A DNA stretch of 64,000 bases from Longimicrobium sp. (GCF_035474595.1 NZ_DATIND010000046.1:186001-250000); one strand, 5' to 3'. Shown: positions 49,052 to 57,937, counted from the first letter of the stretch. Program-made: numbers and translations. Notes: generated by a model from the sequence alone, not told the origin.

Positions 49052-49092
49052 GGCCTCGGGCACGCACCGCCGCCTCGCCTCTCACCATCCCC

Positions 49093-49165
49093 ACGCACTT
49101 CCGCACTTCCGCACTCCCGCACTTCCGTCTCGTACTTCCGTACTCCCCGTACTTTCGTACTTCCC
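49093..49165. repeat. Octamer array, CACTTCCG orientation (family C)
   Basis: Nine or so degenerate units (CGCACTTC, CGCACTCC, CGTACTTC, CGTACTCC). It ends at the 3' end of glgE; the inverted counterpart is at 51363-51434. Confidence 0.8.
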
Positions 49166-51246
49166 TACACCAGCGTCGGCTCCATGAAGTAGTCGAACCC
49201 CGTCTCCGAGCTCCGCCAGGCGCGCACCCGGTAGATCCGGCCGGGGGCGTCGGGCTCCAGGCGCACGTACTGGTCGGCGCCGTGCCAGAAGTGGCGCTCG
49301 CCGGTGAGCAATTCCTCCACCTCCCACGGGTCTCCCCAGCCGATCCCCATCTCCCCCAGCGGGAAGTGGAGCACGGTTTCGTGCGCGCGGAACGGGTCCA
49401 GGTTCACCGCCACGAACACCATGCTGGTCCTGTCCTCCGTCATCTTCCCGTAGAACAGCACGTCCTCGCCGTCGGCCGGGTAGAAGCGCAGGTTGTCGTA
49501 CTCGTGCAGCGCGGGGTTCTGGCGCCGCACCTGGTTCAGCCGCGTGATCAGCGGGCGGATGTTCCCCGGCCGGTCCCAGTCCCACGCCTTCACCTCGTAC
49601 TTCTCGCTGTCCAGGTACTCCTCCTTCCCCGGCAGCGCGCGGTTCTCGCACAGCTCGAAGCCGCTGTAGATGCCGTAGACCGACGACAGCGTGGTGGCCA
49701 GGATCGCGCGGATCATGAACGCCGGGCGCCCGCCCCGCTGCAGGAACTCGGGAAGGATGTCGGGCGTGTTGGGGAACAGGTTGCCGCGGAAGTACTCCTT
49801 CATGGGCGTCTGCGTGAGCTCGGTGAAGTACTCCTCGAGCTCGCGCTTGAAGTTGCGCCAGGTGAAGTAGGTGTAGCTCTGCGTGAACCCCGCTTTGGCC
49901 AGCGCCTTCATCATCTTGGGCCGCGTGAACGCCTCGGAGAGGAAGATCACGTCCGGGTACTCGCGCTGCACCTCGCGGATCATCCACTCCCAGAACTGCA
50001 CCGGCTTGGTGTGCGGGTTGTCCACGCGGAAGATGCGGACGCCCTGCGCCACCCAGTGCAGGATCACGTCGCGCCACTCGCGCCACTGCCCCTCCCAGTC
50101 GTCGCCGTAGAAGTTCAGGGGATAGATGTCCTGGTACTTCTTCGGCGGGTTCTCGGCGTACTTGATGGTGCCGTCGGGGCGGACGTAGAACCAGCCGGGA
50201 TGATCTTCGACGTAGGGATGGTCGGGCGAGACCTGGATGGCGAAGTCGATGGCGATCTCCAGCCCGTGCTCCTGCGCGGCGTCCACCAGCGCGCGGAAGT
50301 CCTGCATCGTCCCCAGCTCCGGGTGCACGTCGCGGTGCCCGCCCGCCTCGCCGCCGATGGCGTAGGGCGATCCGGGGTCGTCGTCCCCCGGCGTGAGCGT
50401 GTTGTTCTTCCCCTTCCGGAACTGCTTGCCGATGGGGTGGATGGGGGGAAAGTACAGCACGTCGAACCCCATGTCGCGCACGTACGGCAGCCTGGCGATG
50501 ACGTCGCGGAAGGTGCCGTGGCGCGCCGCGTCGTCCGACATCGAGCGCGGGAACAGCTCGTACCAGGCGGCGTAGCGCGCGGCCACGCGGTCCACCTGCA
50601 CGGGGAGATGGCGGTCGTACCCGGTCAGGTCGGTGCGGATGGGGTTGGCCGCCATCAGCGCCAGCAGCTCGGCGTCCAGCGCGGCGGCCACGCGGTCGGC
50701 CAGGGTGCGGTCGCCCGCGCCGGATTCGAGGATGGTGGCGACCGTCTCGAACTCCGCCTCCTCGTGGAGATGGCGGACCTCGCCGCGCTCGTCGCCCAGG
50801 ATCTCGGCGAGGTAGGCGTTCAGCCGCGCGGCGTCGCCGCCGCGCGCGTGCGCCGCCGCCACGGCGACGAGCTGGGCGCCCTCGTACAGCTCCAGGAAGA
50901 CGTTCTGGCCGGCGTCGTACTTCTTGCGCAGTTCGCTCTGCCAGGTGCCGAACCAGTCCGTCCAGGCGATGACGGTGAAGTGCCAGCGGCAGTTGCGGTC
51001 CACGGTGAACGACCCCGTCCACCGGTCGTTGTCGAAGAAGCGCATGGGCGCCTCACGCCATTCCGCCTCGTCCTCGGCGCGGTAGCGGATGGCGGCGGCG
51101 ATGGCGTCGTGCCCCTCCTTGAAGATGTCGGCGAACACCTCCACGGTGTCGCCGACTTCGCGTTTGACGGCGTAGCGGCCGCCGTCCAGCTCCGGCTCCA
51201 CGCATTCGATCACGATCTTCCGGCTGGCGTCGATCGTCTCCGGCAT
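49165..51246 (-). CDS. glgE: Alpha-1,4-glucan:maltose-1-phosphate maltosyltransferase
   Basis: This 693-residue GH13_3 enzyme adds maltose from maltose-1-phosphate to the end of alpha-1,4-glucan. An N-terminal beta-sandwich domain (MRFFDNDRWTGSFTVDRNCR) precedes the (beta/alpha)8 domain. Conserved blocks are VLYFPPIHPIGKQFRKGKNN, SPYAIG, the nucleophile in RIFRVDNPHTKP, the acid/base in FLSEAFTRP and the helix SYTYFTWR. AGGA seven bases upstream of the ATG sets the start. No trehalose synthase or maltokinase gene is adjacent, unlike the usual treS-mak-glgE linkage. The gene is enclosed by two nested pairs of inverted repeats. Confidence 0.95.
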   Translation of the reverse strand: MPETIDASRKIVIECVEPELDGGRYAVKREVGDTVEVFADIFKEGHDAIAAAIRYRAEDEAEWREAPMRFFDNDRWTGSFTVDRNCRWHFTVIAWTDWFGTWQSELRKKYDAGQNVFLELYEGAQLVAVAAAHARGGDAARLNAYLAEILGDERGEVRHLHEEAEFETVATILESGAGDRTLADRVAAALDAELLALMAANPIRTDLTGYDRHLPVQVDRVAARYAAWYELFPRSMSDDAARHGTFRDVIARLPYVRDMGFDVLYFPPIHPIGKQFRKGKNNTLTPGDDDPGSPYAIGGEAGGHRDVHPELGTMQDFRALVDAAQEHGLEIAIDFAIQVSPDHPYVEDHPGWFYVRPDGTIKYAENPPKKYQDIYPLNFYGDDWEGQWREWRDVILHWVAQGVRIFRVDNPHTKPVQFWEWMIREVQREYPDVIFLSEAFTRPKMMKALAKAGFTQSYTYFTWRNFKRELEEYFTELTQTPMKEYFRGNLFPNTPDILPEFLQRGGRPAFMIRAILATTLSSVYGIYSGFELCENRALPGKEEYLDSEKYEVKAWDWDRPGNIRPLITRLNQVRRQNPALHEYDNLRFYPADGEDVLFYGKMTEDRTSMVFVAVNLDPFRAHETVLHFPLGEMGIGWGDPWEVEELLTGERHFWHGADQYVRLEPDAPGRIYRVRAWRSSETGFDYFMEPTLV

Positions 51247-51362
51247 CTGCAGATCCTGTGGGTGGTTCGAGGGTCGTTCTCCGGCCCGCGCGCCGCGCGC
51301 AAGCGCCGCGCCATGGGCGGGCGCATGAAGGTAAGGGGAACGGATGGAATGGCGAGGGGAAA

Positions 51363-51434
51363 GGGAGTGCGGGAGTGCGGGAGTGCGGGAGTGCGGGAGT
51401 GCGGGAGTGCGGGAGTGCGGGAGTGCGGGAGTGC
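51363..51434. repeat. Nine perfect tandem copies of GGGAGTGC (family C)
   Basis: Exactly 72 bases, nine identical 8-base units. It lies about 115 bases upstream of the glgE start codon and is inverted relative to the array at 49093-49165. Length polymorphism between strains is likely. Confidence 0.95.
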
Positions 51435-51493
51435 GCTGGAATCGGTGAGCCGCGCGGTAGCGGTGCAGGCCGGGCGCCGGTGCTCGCCGCGGA

Positions 51494-51675
51494 GCCCTCT
51501 CCCCGCGCCTGAGAGCGCTCGCCCTCTCCCGTCCCGGGCGAGGGGGGCTGTCCGGCGCCGGCGGGGCCTGCAGCCTCTGGTTGCAATGAGGGTTCGGTGT
51601 GGCGGTGATGCGGGACGGCTACCTCTCCCGGTACGGGAGAGGTGGACGGCCTCGGCCGGCCGGAGAGGGCGCGAT
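51494..51675. repeat. Composite family E repeat, right copy flanking glgE
   Basis: Reverse complement of 48871-49051, including the CCTCTCCCG-GTA-CGGGAGAGG palindrome and the GGCCTGCAGCCTCTGG centre. The remaining stretch to 51964 holds no recognised gene. Confidence 0.8.
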
Positions 51676-51964
51676 GCCGCGGGCACTAGCCACCGCCCAT
51701 CCCCGCGGTAAGCCGGACGCGCGCACAGGCTTTGTCCCGGTGAACCGATCCCGAGATGCACCGAAGTCGCTGCCGGATTTCCCATCCCCCTGCCACAAAA
51801 AGTGATATCCCCATCCGATCTCCATCTCCCCCCGACCCTCCGGAACGCCAGCAACCACGCCGCCGCCGTCGCGTGCCCGCGTGGAACGGCGCGTGCTTTG
51901 GGGCTGGGCGCGGACCGGAGGGCCGGGACGCGACGCATCCACGCAGACCAGGACTGTTCGAACC

Positions 51965-53269
51965 GTGACCACGCGCCCGCTGAAAGTCGACCACGCGCTC
52001 AAGGCCCTTCCCGAGGTCGACGACCTGGGCGGGCTGCGCGAGGCGCTGATCGGCGTATCGCGCGAGGACAGCCGGCGCGCGTGGGCCGCATCGGCCGCGT
52101 ACGCCACGGTGGACGGGCGCCTGGCCGACGTCGCCGCGCTGGAAGCGCGCATCGCCGCGCTGGCGGAGGAGGCGCGCGAGCGGGTGGACGCGGTGATGCG
52201 CCACTCCGTTGCCGCCCTCCGCGCGCTGGAGGCGGGCGACGAGGCCGCCGCCGCGCGCGCGCTGGTGGCCGCGGGCGAGGTGGAGGAGGACGCGGCGCGG
52301 CTGGACGCGGCCGAGGCGTTCTACCGGCAGGCGCTCGCCCTGGGGCGGCGGCCGCGCGACCGGCGCGCGGAGGGGCTGGCGCTGCGCCGGCTGGGCCGCG
52401 TGGCCCGCGAGCGCGGTGACCTGGAGCCCGCGCTGCGCTTCTATCTGGCGGGCTACGAGGTCGCCGTGGCCCAGCGCGACACCGAGGGCGCCATCGTGGC
52501 CTGTCAGGGCGTGGGCAACGTGTACGTGGACCAGGGGCTGTGGGAGAAGGCCCGCGAGTGGTACGAGCGCGGCGTGGGGCAGGCCGGCGAGAGCACGCGC
52601 TCGCAGCTGCTCTGGCAGCTGTTCAGCAACCTGTCGGTGGTCGCGCGGCGCTCCGGCGAGCTGCAGGCCAGCGGCGAGTGGCTGGACCGCGCCGAGGCGC
52701 TGGTGCTGGCCACCGACGACCCGGTCGGGCGCCTGCCCATCGAGAACGGCCGCGCGCGGCTGCTGGTGGCGCGCGGGAACTACGCCGCGGCGGCGCGTGC
52801 GTACCGGCGCTCCCTGGAGGGGCAGGGCTCGCCGACGGTGCGCGGCGCGGTGCTGGCGGCGCTGGCCGAGTGCCTGCTGGCGGCGGGCGACCTGCGCGGC
52901 ACCGAGGCCGCCGCGCGCGAGCTGGAGCGGCTGGCCGTGGTGCACCGGCTGCCCACGCTCCTCCCCGACGCGTACCGGACGCTGGGCGCCGTTGCCCGCG
53001 CCCGGCGCGAGGAGGAGGGGTTCGTGTTCTACGAGCAGGCGCTGGAGCTCTGCCACGCCCCGGGATCGCCCCCTTTCGAGCTGGCGCAGACGCAGCACGA
53101 GTACGCGCTCTGGGAGAGGGAGATGGGCCGCACCGAGAGCGCCGTGGCGCGGCTGGAGGAGGCGCTGGCGATCTACCGGCGCCTGGGGACCCGGCCGGAG
53201 ATGGCGAGGGCCACGCGAGAGATGGACGAGCTGCGGGCGCAACTCCGCGCGCCGCATGAAGGCGATTGA
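51965..53269 (+). CDS. TPR-repeat protein of unknown function
   Basis: This 434-residue soluble protein consists of about eight tetratricopeptide repeats (for example GLALRRLGRVARERGDLEPA, NVYVDQGLWEKAREWYERGV, YRTLGAVARARREEEGFVFY). The start is the GTG at 51965; an ATG 28 codons upstream is possible, and neither has a strong ribosome-binding site. It lies 26 bases upstream of a lipoprotein gene on the same strand, so they are probably one operon. It resembles the TPR protein at 43601 in plan, which also lies beside a small lipoprotein gene. Confidence 0.75.
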   Translation: MTTRPLKVDHALKALPEVDDLGGLREALIGVSREDSRRAWAASAAYATVDGRLADVAALEARIAALAEEARERVDAVMRHSVAALRALEAGDEAAAARALVAAGEVEEDAARLDAAEAFYRQALALGRRPRDRRAEGLALRRLGRVARERGDLEPALRFYLAGYEVAVAQRDTEGAIVACQGVGNVYVDQGLWEKAREWYERGVGQAGESTRSQLLWQLFSNLSVVARRSGELQASGEWLDRAEALVLATDDPVGRLPIENGRARLLVARGNYAAAARAYRRSLEGQGSPTVRGAVLAALAECLLAAGDLRGTEAAARELERLAVVHRLPTLLPDAYRTLGAVARARREEEGFVFYEQALELCHAPGSPPFELAQTQHEYALWEREMGRTESAVARLEEALAIYRRLGTRPEMARATREMDELRAQLRAPHEGD

Positions 53270-53295
53270 ACGCTGGACTTTTGGGGAGATGGTGG

Positions 53296-53925
53296 ATGAT
53301 GAAGACGCATGCGAGATGGGCGGCCGCCGCGCTGCTGCTGGCCATGGGGTTGGGGGGATGCGCCAAGGAGGTCGTCGTCGGCGGCCAGAAGCACGTGGAC
53401 ACCCGCGCCACGGGTGACGGCACGCCGGAGGGCGGCGCGTCGGGCTCGCGCGCGGCGGCGTACGATCTCGCCCCCGCGCTCGCGGTGGCCGGGCGCGCCG
53501 AGGGAACCATCACCTTCGACGCGAAGGTGTCGCTGGTCACCTCGACGGGCTCGGTCGTGCCGCTGAATTCGTCGCTCGCCACGGCCGTCGTGCGCATCGA
53601 CGGCAGCGACACCGTCACCGTCATCTCGGGGGACGTGCCGGCGGCGCGGTACACGGCGGTGCGCGTCGCCTTCACCCGCGTGCAGGCCAACGTCACCAGC
53701 GGGCTGGTGATCGGCGGCACGAGCGTGACCGGGCTGATCAACGTCTCCATCACCCGCGGCGACAGCATCGTCGTGGAGCGCGCCGTCGATCTCGGCGCGC
53801 CCGAGGCGGACGTGCGGCTGCTGATCGACCTGGACGCATCGGCGTGGCTCTCCGCCGCGAACCCGGCCACGCGCCTGGTCGCCGCCGCCATCTTCCGCGA
53901 CGCGGTGAAGGTGCGGACGTTCTGA
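53296..53925 (+). CDS. DUF4382-like lipoprotein
   Basis: This 209-residue lipoprotein has a signal peptide ending LGGC (Cys22). The mature domain is all-beta (GTITFDAKVSLVTSTGSVVP, YTAVRVAFTRVQANV), similar to DUF4382 carbohydrate- or envelope-associated proteins. GGAG seven bases before the ATG at 53296 supports the start; a second ATG follows immediately. It follows the TPR gene and is followed by a strong terminator. Confidence 0.75.
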   Translation: MMKTHARWAAAALLLAMGLGGCAKEVVVGGQKHVDTRATGDGTPEGGASGSRAAAYDLAPALAVAGRAEGTITFDAKVSLVTSTGSVVPLNSSLATAVVRIDGSDTVTVISGDVPAARYTAVRVAFTRVQANVTSGLVIGGTSVTGLINVSITRGDSIVVERAVDLGAPEADVRLLIDLDASAWLSAANPATRLVAAAIFRDAVKVRTF

Positions 53926-53957
53926 AGGAGACAGGGGACAGGGGACAGGGAAGAAGG

Positions 53958-53992
53958 GGCCGCGGAGGGCACGAGCTCTCCGCGGCCTTGCT
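53958..53992 (+). terminator. Intrinsic terminator of the TPR-lipoprotein operon
   Basis: A perfect 10-bp stem GGCCGCGGAG with CTCCGCGGCC followed by TTGCTT. Confidence 0.8.
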
Positions 53993-54378
53993 TGCGTGGC
54001 ATCGATGCAGGTGCGATCGAGGGGACACGTTGGCCCGATCTCCGTTCCCGCTGGGGCATCCCTGGTGCATACGGGACAGGCGCGTCGCACAATGCGGCCG
54101 TGGCGCTCACCGGGTCTTCTTCGCCCATCTACCATGATCCGAACGACTTGGGCACCAGTGCGGACGGCTGCGCCGGCGTGGCTCCCGGGTTGCCTTGGTG
54201 GGTCCTCGCCGGTCGGAGGGCGCCGCCGCGGAAGGTCGCGGCTGAAACTCTTTCCGAACGGCCCTCGTAACCCTCACGCCAAGTACCGTGGGGAAGTGCC
54301 CCGCAGTACCAGCGGATCAAACGCTCCCGTCTCTCGGAAGCGTCCCGAACAGGTCCGCAACGCCGCCTGAACCCGACC
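53993..54378. other. Intergenic stretch without recognised gene
   Basis: 386 bases upstream of the L,D-transpeptidase gene. No gene, RNA or repeat was recognised; it presumably holds that gene's promoter. Confidence 0.5.
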
Positions 54379-55203
54379 ATGTTCGCCCTGAAGGGGATCA
54401 TCCCCGCGCTGTTCGTGACCGCCGTCAGCTCGATTCCGGCCGCCGCCCAGGGGCCGATGGAGATCGTCGTCAATATTCCCGCCGGCCGCCTGGACGTGTT
54501 CCAGGGTGGCGAGCGCATCCGCAGCTACCCGGTGTCGGTGGGCACCGCGAACCACGCCACCCCCACCGCCGAGGCCAGCATCCGCCGCATGGTGTGGAAC
54601 CCCTCGTGGACGCCGCCGCCCGACGCGGCGTGGGCGCGCAACGAGAAGCCCAAGGGCCCGGGATGGGGCAACCCCATGGGCCGCGTGAAGATGCACCTGT
54701 TCGCCGACTACTACGTGCACGGCACGCCCGCGTCCAACGAGCGGCACCTGGGGCGCCCGGCCTCGCACGGGTGCATCCGGATGCGCAACCAGGACGTGAT
54801 GGAGCTGGCGCAGCTGGTGCTGCAGGCCGACGGCACCCCCGTCTCGCAGGCCACGGTGCAGTCGCTGGTGCGGAACCCGCACGCCACCCGCGAGCTGGCG
54901 CTGGCCGGCCGGGTCCGGGTGCGCGTGGAGTACCGCCTGGCCGAGGTGGCGGCGGATTCGGTCACGCTGCACCCGGACGTCTACGGCCGCGCGGCGGGCC
55001 GTTACGATGCCCGCGTGCGGCAGGAGATGAACGCCGCCGGCGCCGACCCGGCCACGGTGCTGGCCCAGGTGCAGCTGAGCCGCGCCCCGGCCACCCCGCT
55101 CCGCCTCGCCCGCGGCGGCGTGCAGCTCCCCGAGGTGCGCGAGCCGGTCGTCACGGTGAGCGCCGACACCCAGGCGGTGAGGACCCTCGCGCTGGAGCGC
55201 TAA
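54379..55203 (+). CDS. Secreted L,D-transpeptidase (YkuD family)
   Basis: This 274-residue exported protein has a signal peptide ending in AAAQG (about residue 25). The YkuD domain (about 27-160) contains VNIPAGRLDVFQGGERIRSY, the histidine in YYVHGTPASNER and the active-site motif SHGCIRM (Cys about 133). A C-terminal region of about 110 residues is not recognised. It is predicted to form 3-3 cross-links or attach lipoproteins to peptidoglycan. It is a second active L,D-transpeptidase beside the one at 19412, but periplasmic rather than membrane anchored. No ribosome-binding site is obvious. Confidence 0.9.
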   Translation: MFALKGIIPALFVTAVSSIPAAAQGPMEIVVNIPAGRLDVFQGGERIRSYPVSVGTANHATPTAEASIRRMVWNPSWTPPPDAAWARNEKPKGPGWGNPMGRVKMHLFADYYVHGTPASNERHLGRPASHGCIRMRNQDVMELAQLVLQADGTPVSQATVQSLVRNPHATRELALAGRVRVRVEYRLAEVAADSVTLHPDVYGRAAGRYDARVRQEMNAAGADPATVLAQVQLSRAPATPLRLARGGVQLPEVREPVVTVSADTQAVRTLALER

Positions 55204-55225
55204 CCGCAAGACAGGCATGGAGATG

Positions 55226-55272
55226 AAGAAAGTGGGGGCGGCAGAAGGTTCTGCCGCCCCCGCTTCTTCTTG
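55226..55272 (+). terminator. Intrinsic terminator of the L,D-transpeptidase gene
   Basis: A perfect 13-bp stem GGGGGCGGCAGAA with its complement, extended by AAGAA/TTCTT, followed by TTGGTTT. Confidence 0.85.
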
Positions 55273-55341
55273 GTTTCGATGATGATGATGGCGCCTTCCG
55301 CCGCGCTGACGTCACTCCGCAGCCGGAAGCGAGCCGAACAG

Positions 55342-55403
55342 CCTCGCGCAGTTTGCGAGGCTTCCCGTCGTTGTTGCTGCGACTTCAGTCGCCGGTGACC
55401 GGC
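55342..55403. repeat. Long REP-like element, second copy
   Basis: CCTCGCGCAGTTTGCGAGG, CTTCCC, TTGTTGCTGC and CTTCAGTCGCCGGTGACCGG. It is almost identical to 15318-15387. Confidence 0.8.
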
Positions 55404-55482
55404 ATGATGCGCGGCCCGGAAAACGGCTTGCGCGGGGGGCGATTCGGGAAATAGCTTCGCCGCCATCCGCCGGTGCCAATCC

Positions 55483-55941
55483 TCAGCCCTCTTCCTCCGC
55501 CAGGATGCGGCGGATCTCGGCGAGGACCAGCGGCGGCGTGGGGGTGATCCCCAGCTCGATCAGCGCCTCCTCGGCCTGGCGGCGGAGGGCGTGCGAGTGG
55601 TCGCGCAGCAGCCTGCCGTCGTCCGCGCGGGCAACGGTCTCGCGCGCGGGGCGCAGCTCCACGCGGAAGCCGCCGCCGCCGACCGTCATCTCCCAGCGCA
55701 GCACCACCTCGCCGGTGAGCAGGGTGAGCAGGTGCTCCACCTCGCCGCGGAGGACTGGGAGGCCCTGCGAGCGGTTGCCGCGGCCGGTGACGATCACCAC
55801 CGTGCGCTCGCCGCCGGCGGCGCGGGCGCGCAGCCACGACTCGGTCCGGGCCCGCGCCTCGCCACCGGTGTGGCCGTGCAGGTCCAGCAGGGGATAGATG
55901 GTTCCCCGCGAAGGCTCGGAAGGGCGTCTTCGGCGCGCCAT
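55483..55941 (-). CDS. Smr-domain protein
   Basis: This 152-residue protein has an Smr domain (about 18-105) with LDLHGHTGGEARAR at the start and VTGRGNRSQG in the middle. Smr domains are small nucleases or RNA-binding modules also found at the end of MutS2. The C-terminal helical part (about 115-150) is unassigned. The start is set at 55941; a GTG start at 55965 would fall inside the hairpin of the HU terminator. It follows HU on the minus strand. Confidence 0.82.
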   Translation of the reverse strand: MARRRRPSEPSRGTIYPLLDLHGHTGGEARARTESWLRARAAGGERTVVIVTGRGNRSQGLPVLRGEVEHLLTLLTGEVVLRWEMTVGGGGFRVELRPARETVARADDGRLLRDHSHALRRQAEEALIELGITPTPPLVLAEIRRILAEEEG

Positions 55942-55955
55942 GCGTGCGGACGCGA

Positions 55956-55984
55956 CGAGAGCCACGGCGGGGCCGTGGCTCTCG
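55956..55984 (-). terminator. Intrinsic terminator of the HU gene
   Basis: A perfect 13-bp stem CGAGAGCCACGGC with its complement and a 3-base loop. Only TCGCG follows on the minus strand, so termination may be partial and let the Smr gene be read. Confidence 0.65.
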
Positions 55985-56004
55985 CGGCTGCCGGTCGCTC
56001 GGCC

Positions 56005-56292
56005 TCAGCCTCCGAACGAGTCCTTGAAGCTCTTGCCGCCGCGGAACACGGGGCTGGTCGAGGCGGCGATGTTGATCTCCTTGCCGGTGCGGGGGTTGCG
56101 CCCCTTGCGGGCCTCGCGCTTCTTGGCCTCGAAGCTGCCGAACCCGGTGATCTGCACCTTGTTGCCTTCGCGCAGCGCCCTGGCGATGAGGCCGTTCTCC
56201 ACCGAGAACAGCGCATCGACGGCGCGCGAGGCCTCGGCCTTGCTCAGTTCCGCGCTCGCCGCGAGCGCGCTGACTAGTTCGGTCTTGTTCAC
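56005..56292 (-). CDS. HU-family DNA-binding protein
   Basis: This 95-residue histone-like protein has the HU fold. VNKTELVSALAASAELSKAE at the start is followed by GFGSFEAKKREARKGRNPRT, then GKEINI and SPVFRGGKSFKD, with the arm residues R-x-G-R-N-P conserved. It bends DNA and acts as a nucleoid protein. The start is the GTG at 56292, preceded by AGGAG seven bases upstream. It has a clear promoter (TTGACG-17-TACTGT) and a leader of about 60 bases that can form an AACGGC-GTT-GCCGTT hairpin. Confidence 0.94.
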   Translation of the reverse strand: MNKTELVSALAASAELSKAEASRAVDALFSVENGLIARALREGNKVQITGFGSFEAKKREARKGRNPRTGKEINIAASTSPVFRGGKSFKDSFGG

Positions 56293-56312
56293 CGCGGAGC
56301 TCCTGTAGAGGG

Positions 56313-57761
56313 GTGGAAATCGGCGAAAACCCACAAACGGCAACGCCGTTCGCACCTACAGTAGGAGCCGCCCCCTCTTCCGTCAAGAGACCGTCATTGC
56401 CCGAATTTCCAGTCGCGGCGCCGCTTCCGGCTGCCGACACGCTGCTGCGCGAGGTGCAGGCCGCCCGCGAGATCGCCCACGCGTTCCTGACCGCCGCCTC
56501 GCCGGCCGAAGTGTATCGTCTTGCGCTGGAACGCGTTTCGCCGCTCGTGGGCGCTGCGTTCGCCTCCGTGTTCCTGCGCGAGAACGGGCCGGTGCTGCGC
56601 CTGGCGGCGGCGTGGAACTGGCCCCCGGAGTACGCCGCCTTCCTGGGCGAGACGCGCGTGCGCCTGGGCGCCGGGCCCACCGGGGTGGCAGCGGGCGAGA
56701 ACCGCGTGGTCGAGGTGCACGACGTGTTCGCCGACCCCGCGCTGGACGACTGGTGGGAGGTGGCGCGCGAGCTGGGCTTCGCCTCGGCCGTCTCCCTTCC
56801 CCTGCTGCTGGACGGGCAGCCGGAGGGGGCCATCACCTTCTACTTCCGCGACGCCGGGGCGCCCCGCCCGCACGACCGGCATCTCCTCCGCCTCGTGGCC
56901 GACCAGCTTTCCGCCACGGCCGAGAAGGCGCACCTGATCGACGACCTGCAGCGCGCCAACGCGCTCCTGCGGCTGCAGAACGTGGAGCTGGAGGCGCGCT
57001 TCCGCGAGGCCGAGGAGGCGCGCCGGCTGCGCGGCGAGCTGCTGGCCAACGTGTCGCACGAGCTGCGGACGCCGCTCACCGCCATCCTGGGCTACGCCTT
57101 CCTCCTGCGCGACACGGGCAGGCTGCCGGACGACGCGGCGGCGCAGGTGGTGCGGATCGAGGAGGCCGGCTCGCAGCTGCTGCGGCTGATCGAGGACCTG
57201 CTGGACCTGAACAGCCTGCAGCTGGGCCGCCTGGAGCCGCAGGTGGAGACCTGCGACGCCGTGGCGCTCCTCCGCGCCGCCATGTCCGGCATCGCCCCGC
57301 CGCCGCCGCACCTGGAAGTGCGCGTGGACGTGCCCGACGCGACCGTTCCCGTGCGCACCGACCCCAGCCAGGTGGTGCGCATCCTCCGCCACCTCGTCTC
57401 CAACGCCTTCAAGTTCACCTTCCAGGGCGGGGTGGCGCTGCGCGTGCGCATGTCCAGCGGCTCGCCGTGGAGCGACGAGGCGCGGCGGACGGGCGACGCG
57501 CGGCACCTGGTGGTGTGGGAGGTGGAGGACACGGGGATCGGGATGGACGAGGCGGCGCTGGACCGCGTCTTCGACGAGTTCCGCCAGGCCGACGGCTCGG
57601 CCACGCGCCGCTTCGGCGGGGTGGGGATCGGCCTCGCCCTCTCCCGCCAGCTCGCCCGGCGCCTGGGCGGCGACATCAGCGTGCGCTCGGAGCCCGGCCG
57701 CGGCTCGCTCTTCGTCCTCGCGCTCCCGGCGGGTCTGGGCCGCGTGGGAGGTGGGGATTGA
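56313..57761 (+). CDS. GAF-type sensor histidine kinase
   Basis: This soluble kinase of up to 482 residues has a GAF domain (about 55-215), a coiled coil (about 220-250), HisKA with NVSHELRTPLTAILGYAFLL (His about 252) and HATPase with HLVSNAFKF, EDTGIGM and GVGIGLALS. No receiver follows. The start is uncertain: the GTG at 56313 would make its first 24 codons overlap the HU promoter and leader, while a TTG at 56396 would avoid that. It is divergent from HU. Confidence 0.85.
   Translation: MEIGENPQTATPFAPTVGAAPSSVKRPSLPEFPVAAPLPAADTLLREVQAAREIAHAFLTAASPAEVYRLALERVSPLVGAAFASVFLRENGPVLRLAAAWNWPPEYAAFLGETRVRLGAGPTGVAAGENRVVEVHDVFADPALDDWWEVARELGFASAVSLPLLLDGQPEGAITFYFRDAGAPRPHDRHLLRLVADQLSATAEKAHLIDDLQRANALLRLQNVELEARFREAEEARRLRGELLANVSHELRTPLTAILGYAFLLRDTGRLPDDAAAQVVRIEEAGSQLLRLIEDLLDLNSLQLGRLEPQVETCDAVALLRAAMSGIAPPPPHLEVRVDVPDATVPVRTDPSQVVRILRHLVSNAFKFTFQGGVALRVRMSSGSPWSDEARRTGDARHLVVWEVEDTGIGMDEAALDRVFDEFRQADGSATRRFGGVGIGLALSRQLARRLGGDISVRSEPGRGSLFVLALPAGLGRVGGGD
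56358..56386 (-). promoter_or_regulatory. Sigma70-type promoter of the HU gene
   Basis: TTGACG and TACTGT, 17 bases apart, on the minus strand, with a start near 56351. It overlaps the possible N-terminus of the divergent histidine kinase gene. Confidence 0.75.
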
Positions 57762-57800
57762 TGGAGATCGGAGTGCGAGGATTGATATCGAAAATGCGAG

Positions 57801-57848
57801 TAAACTCGCGGCTACAACGGCACACACTCCGCCTGCGCGGAGTTCAGG
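57801..57848. repeat. REP-like hairpin element (family D), forward copy
   Basis: AAACTCGCGGCTACAACGG box and the hairpin ACTCCGC-CTGC-GCGGAGT. It is inverted relative to the next copy at 57888. Confidence 0.75.
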
Positions 57849-57887
57849 ATGCGACGAGGCCGGATGCGCGCGCGGATGGCGAAGCGC

Positions 57888-57937
57888 GAGTCCGCGAAGG
57901 CGGACTTCGGGCCGTTGTTGCCGCGAATTCATTCGCC
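57888..57937. repeat. REP-like hairpin element (family D), inverted copy
   Basis: AGTCCGC-GAAG-GCGGACT and the complement of the ACAACGGCC box, then CGCGAATTCATTCGCC. Confidence 0.8.

Noticed and set aside
51363-51434. Octamer array as a CRISPR array
   Set aside because: Units are 8 bases with no spacers, and no cas genes are in the window.
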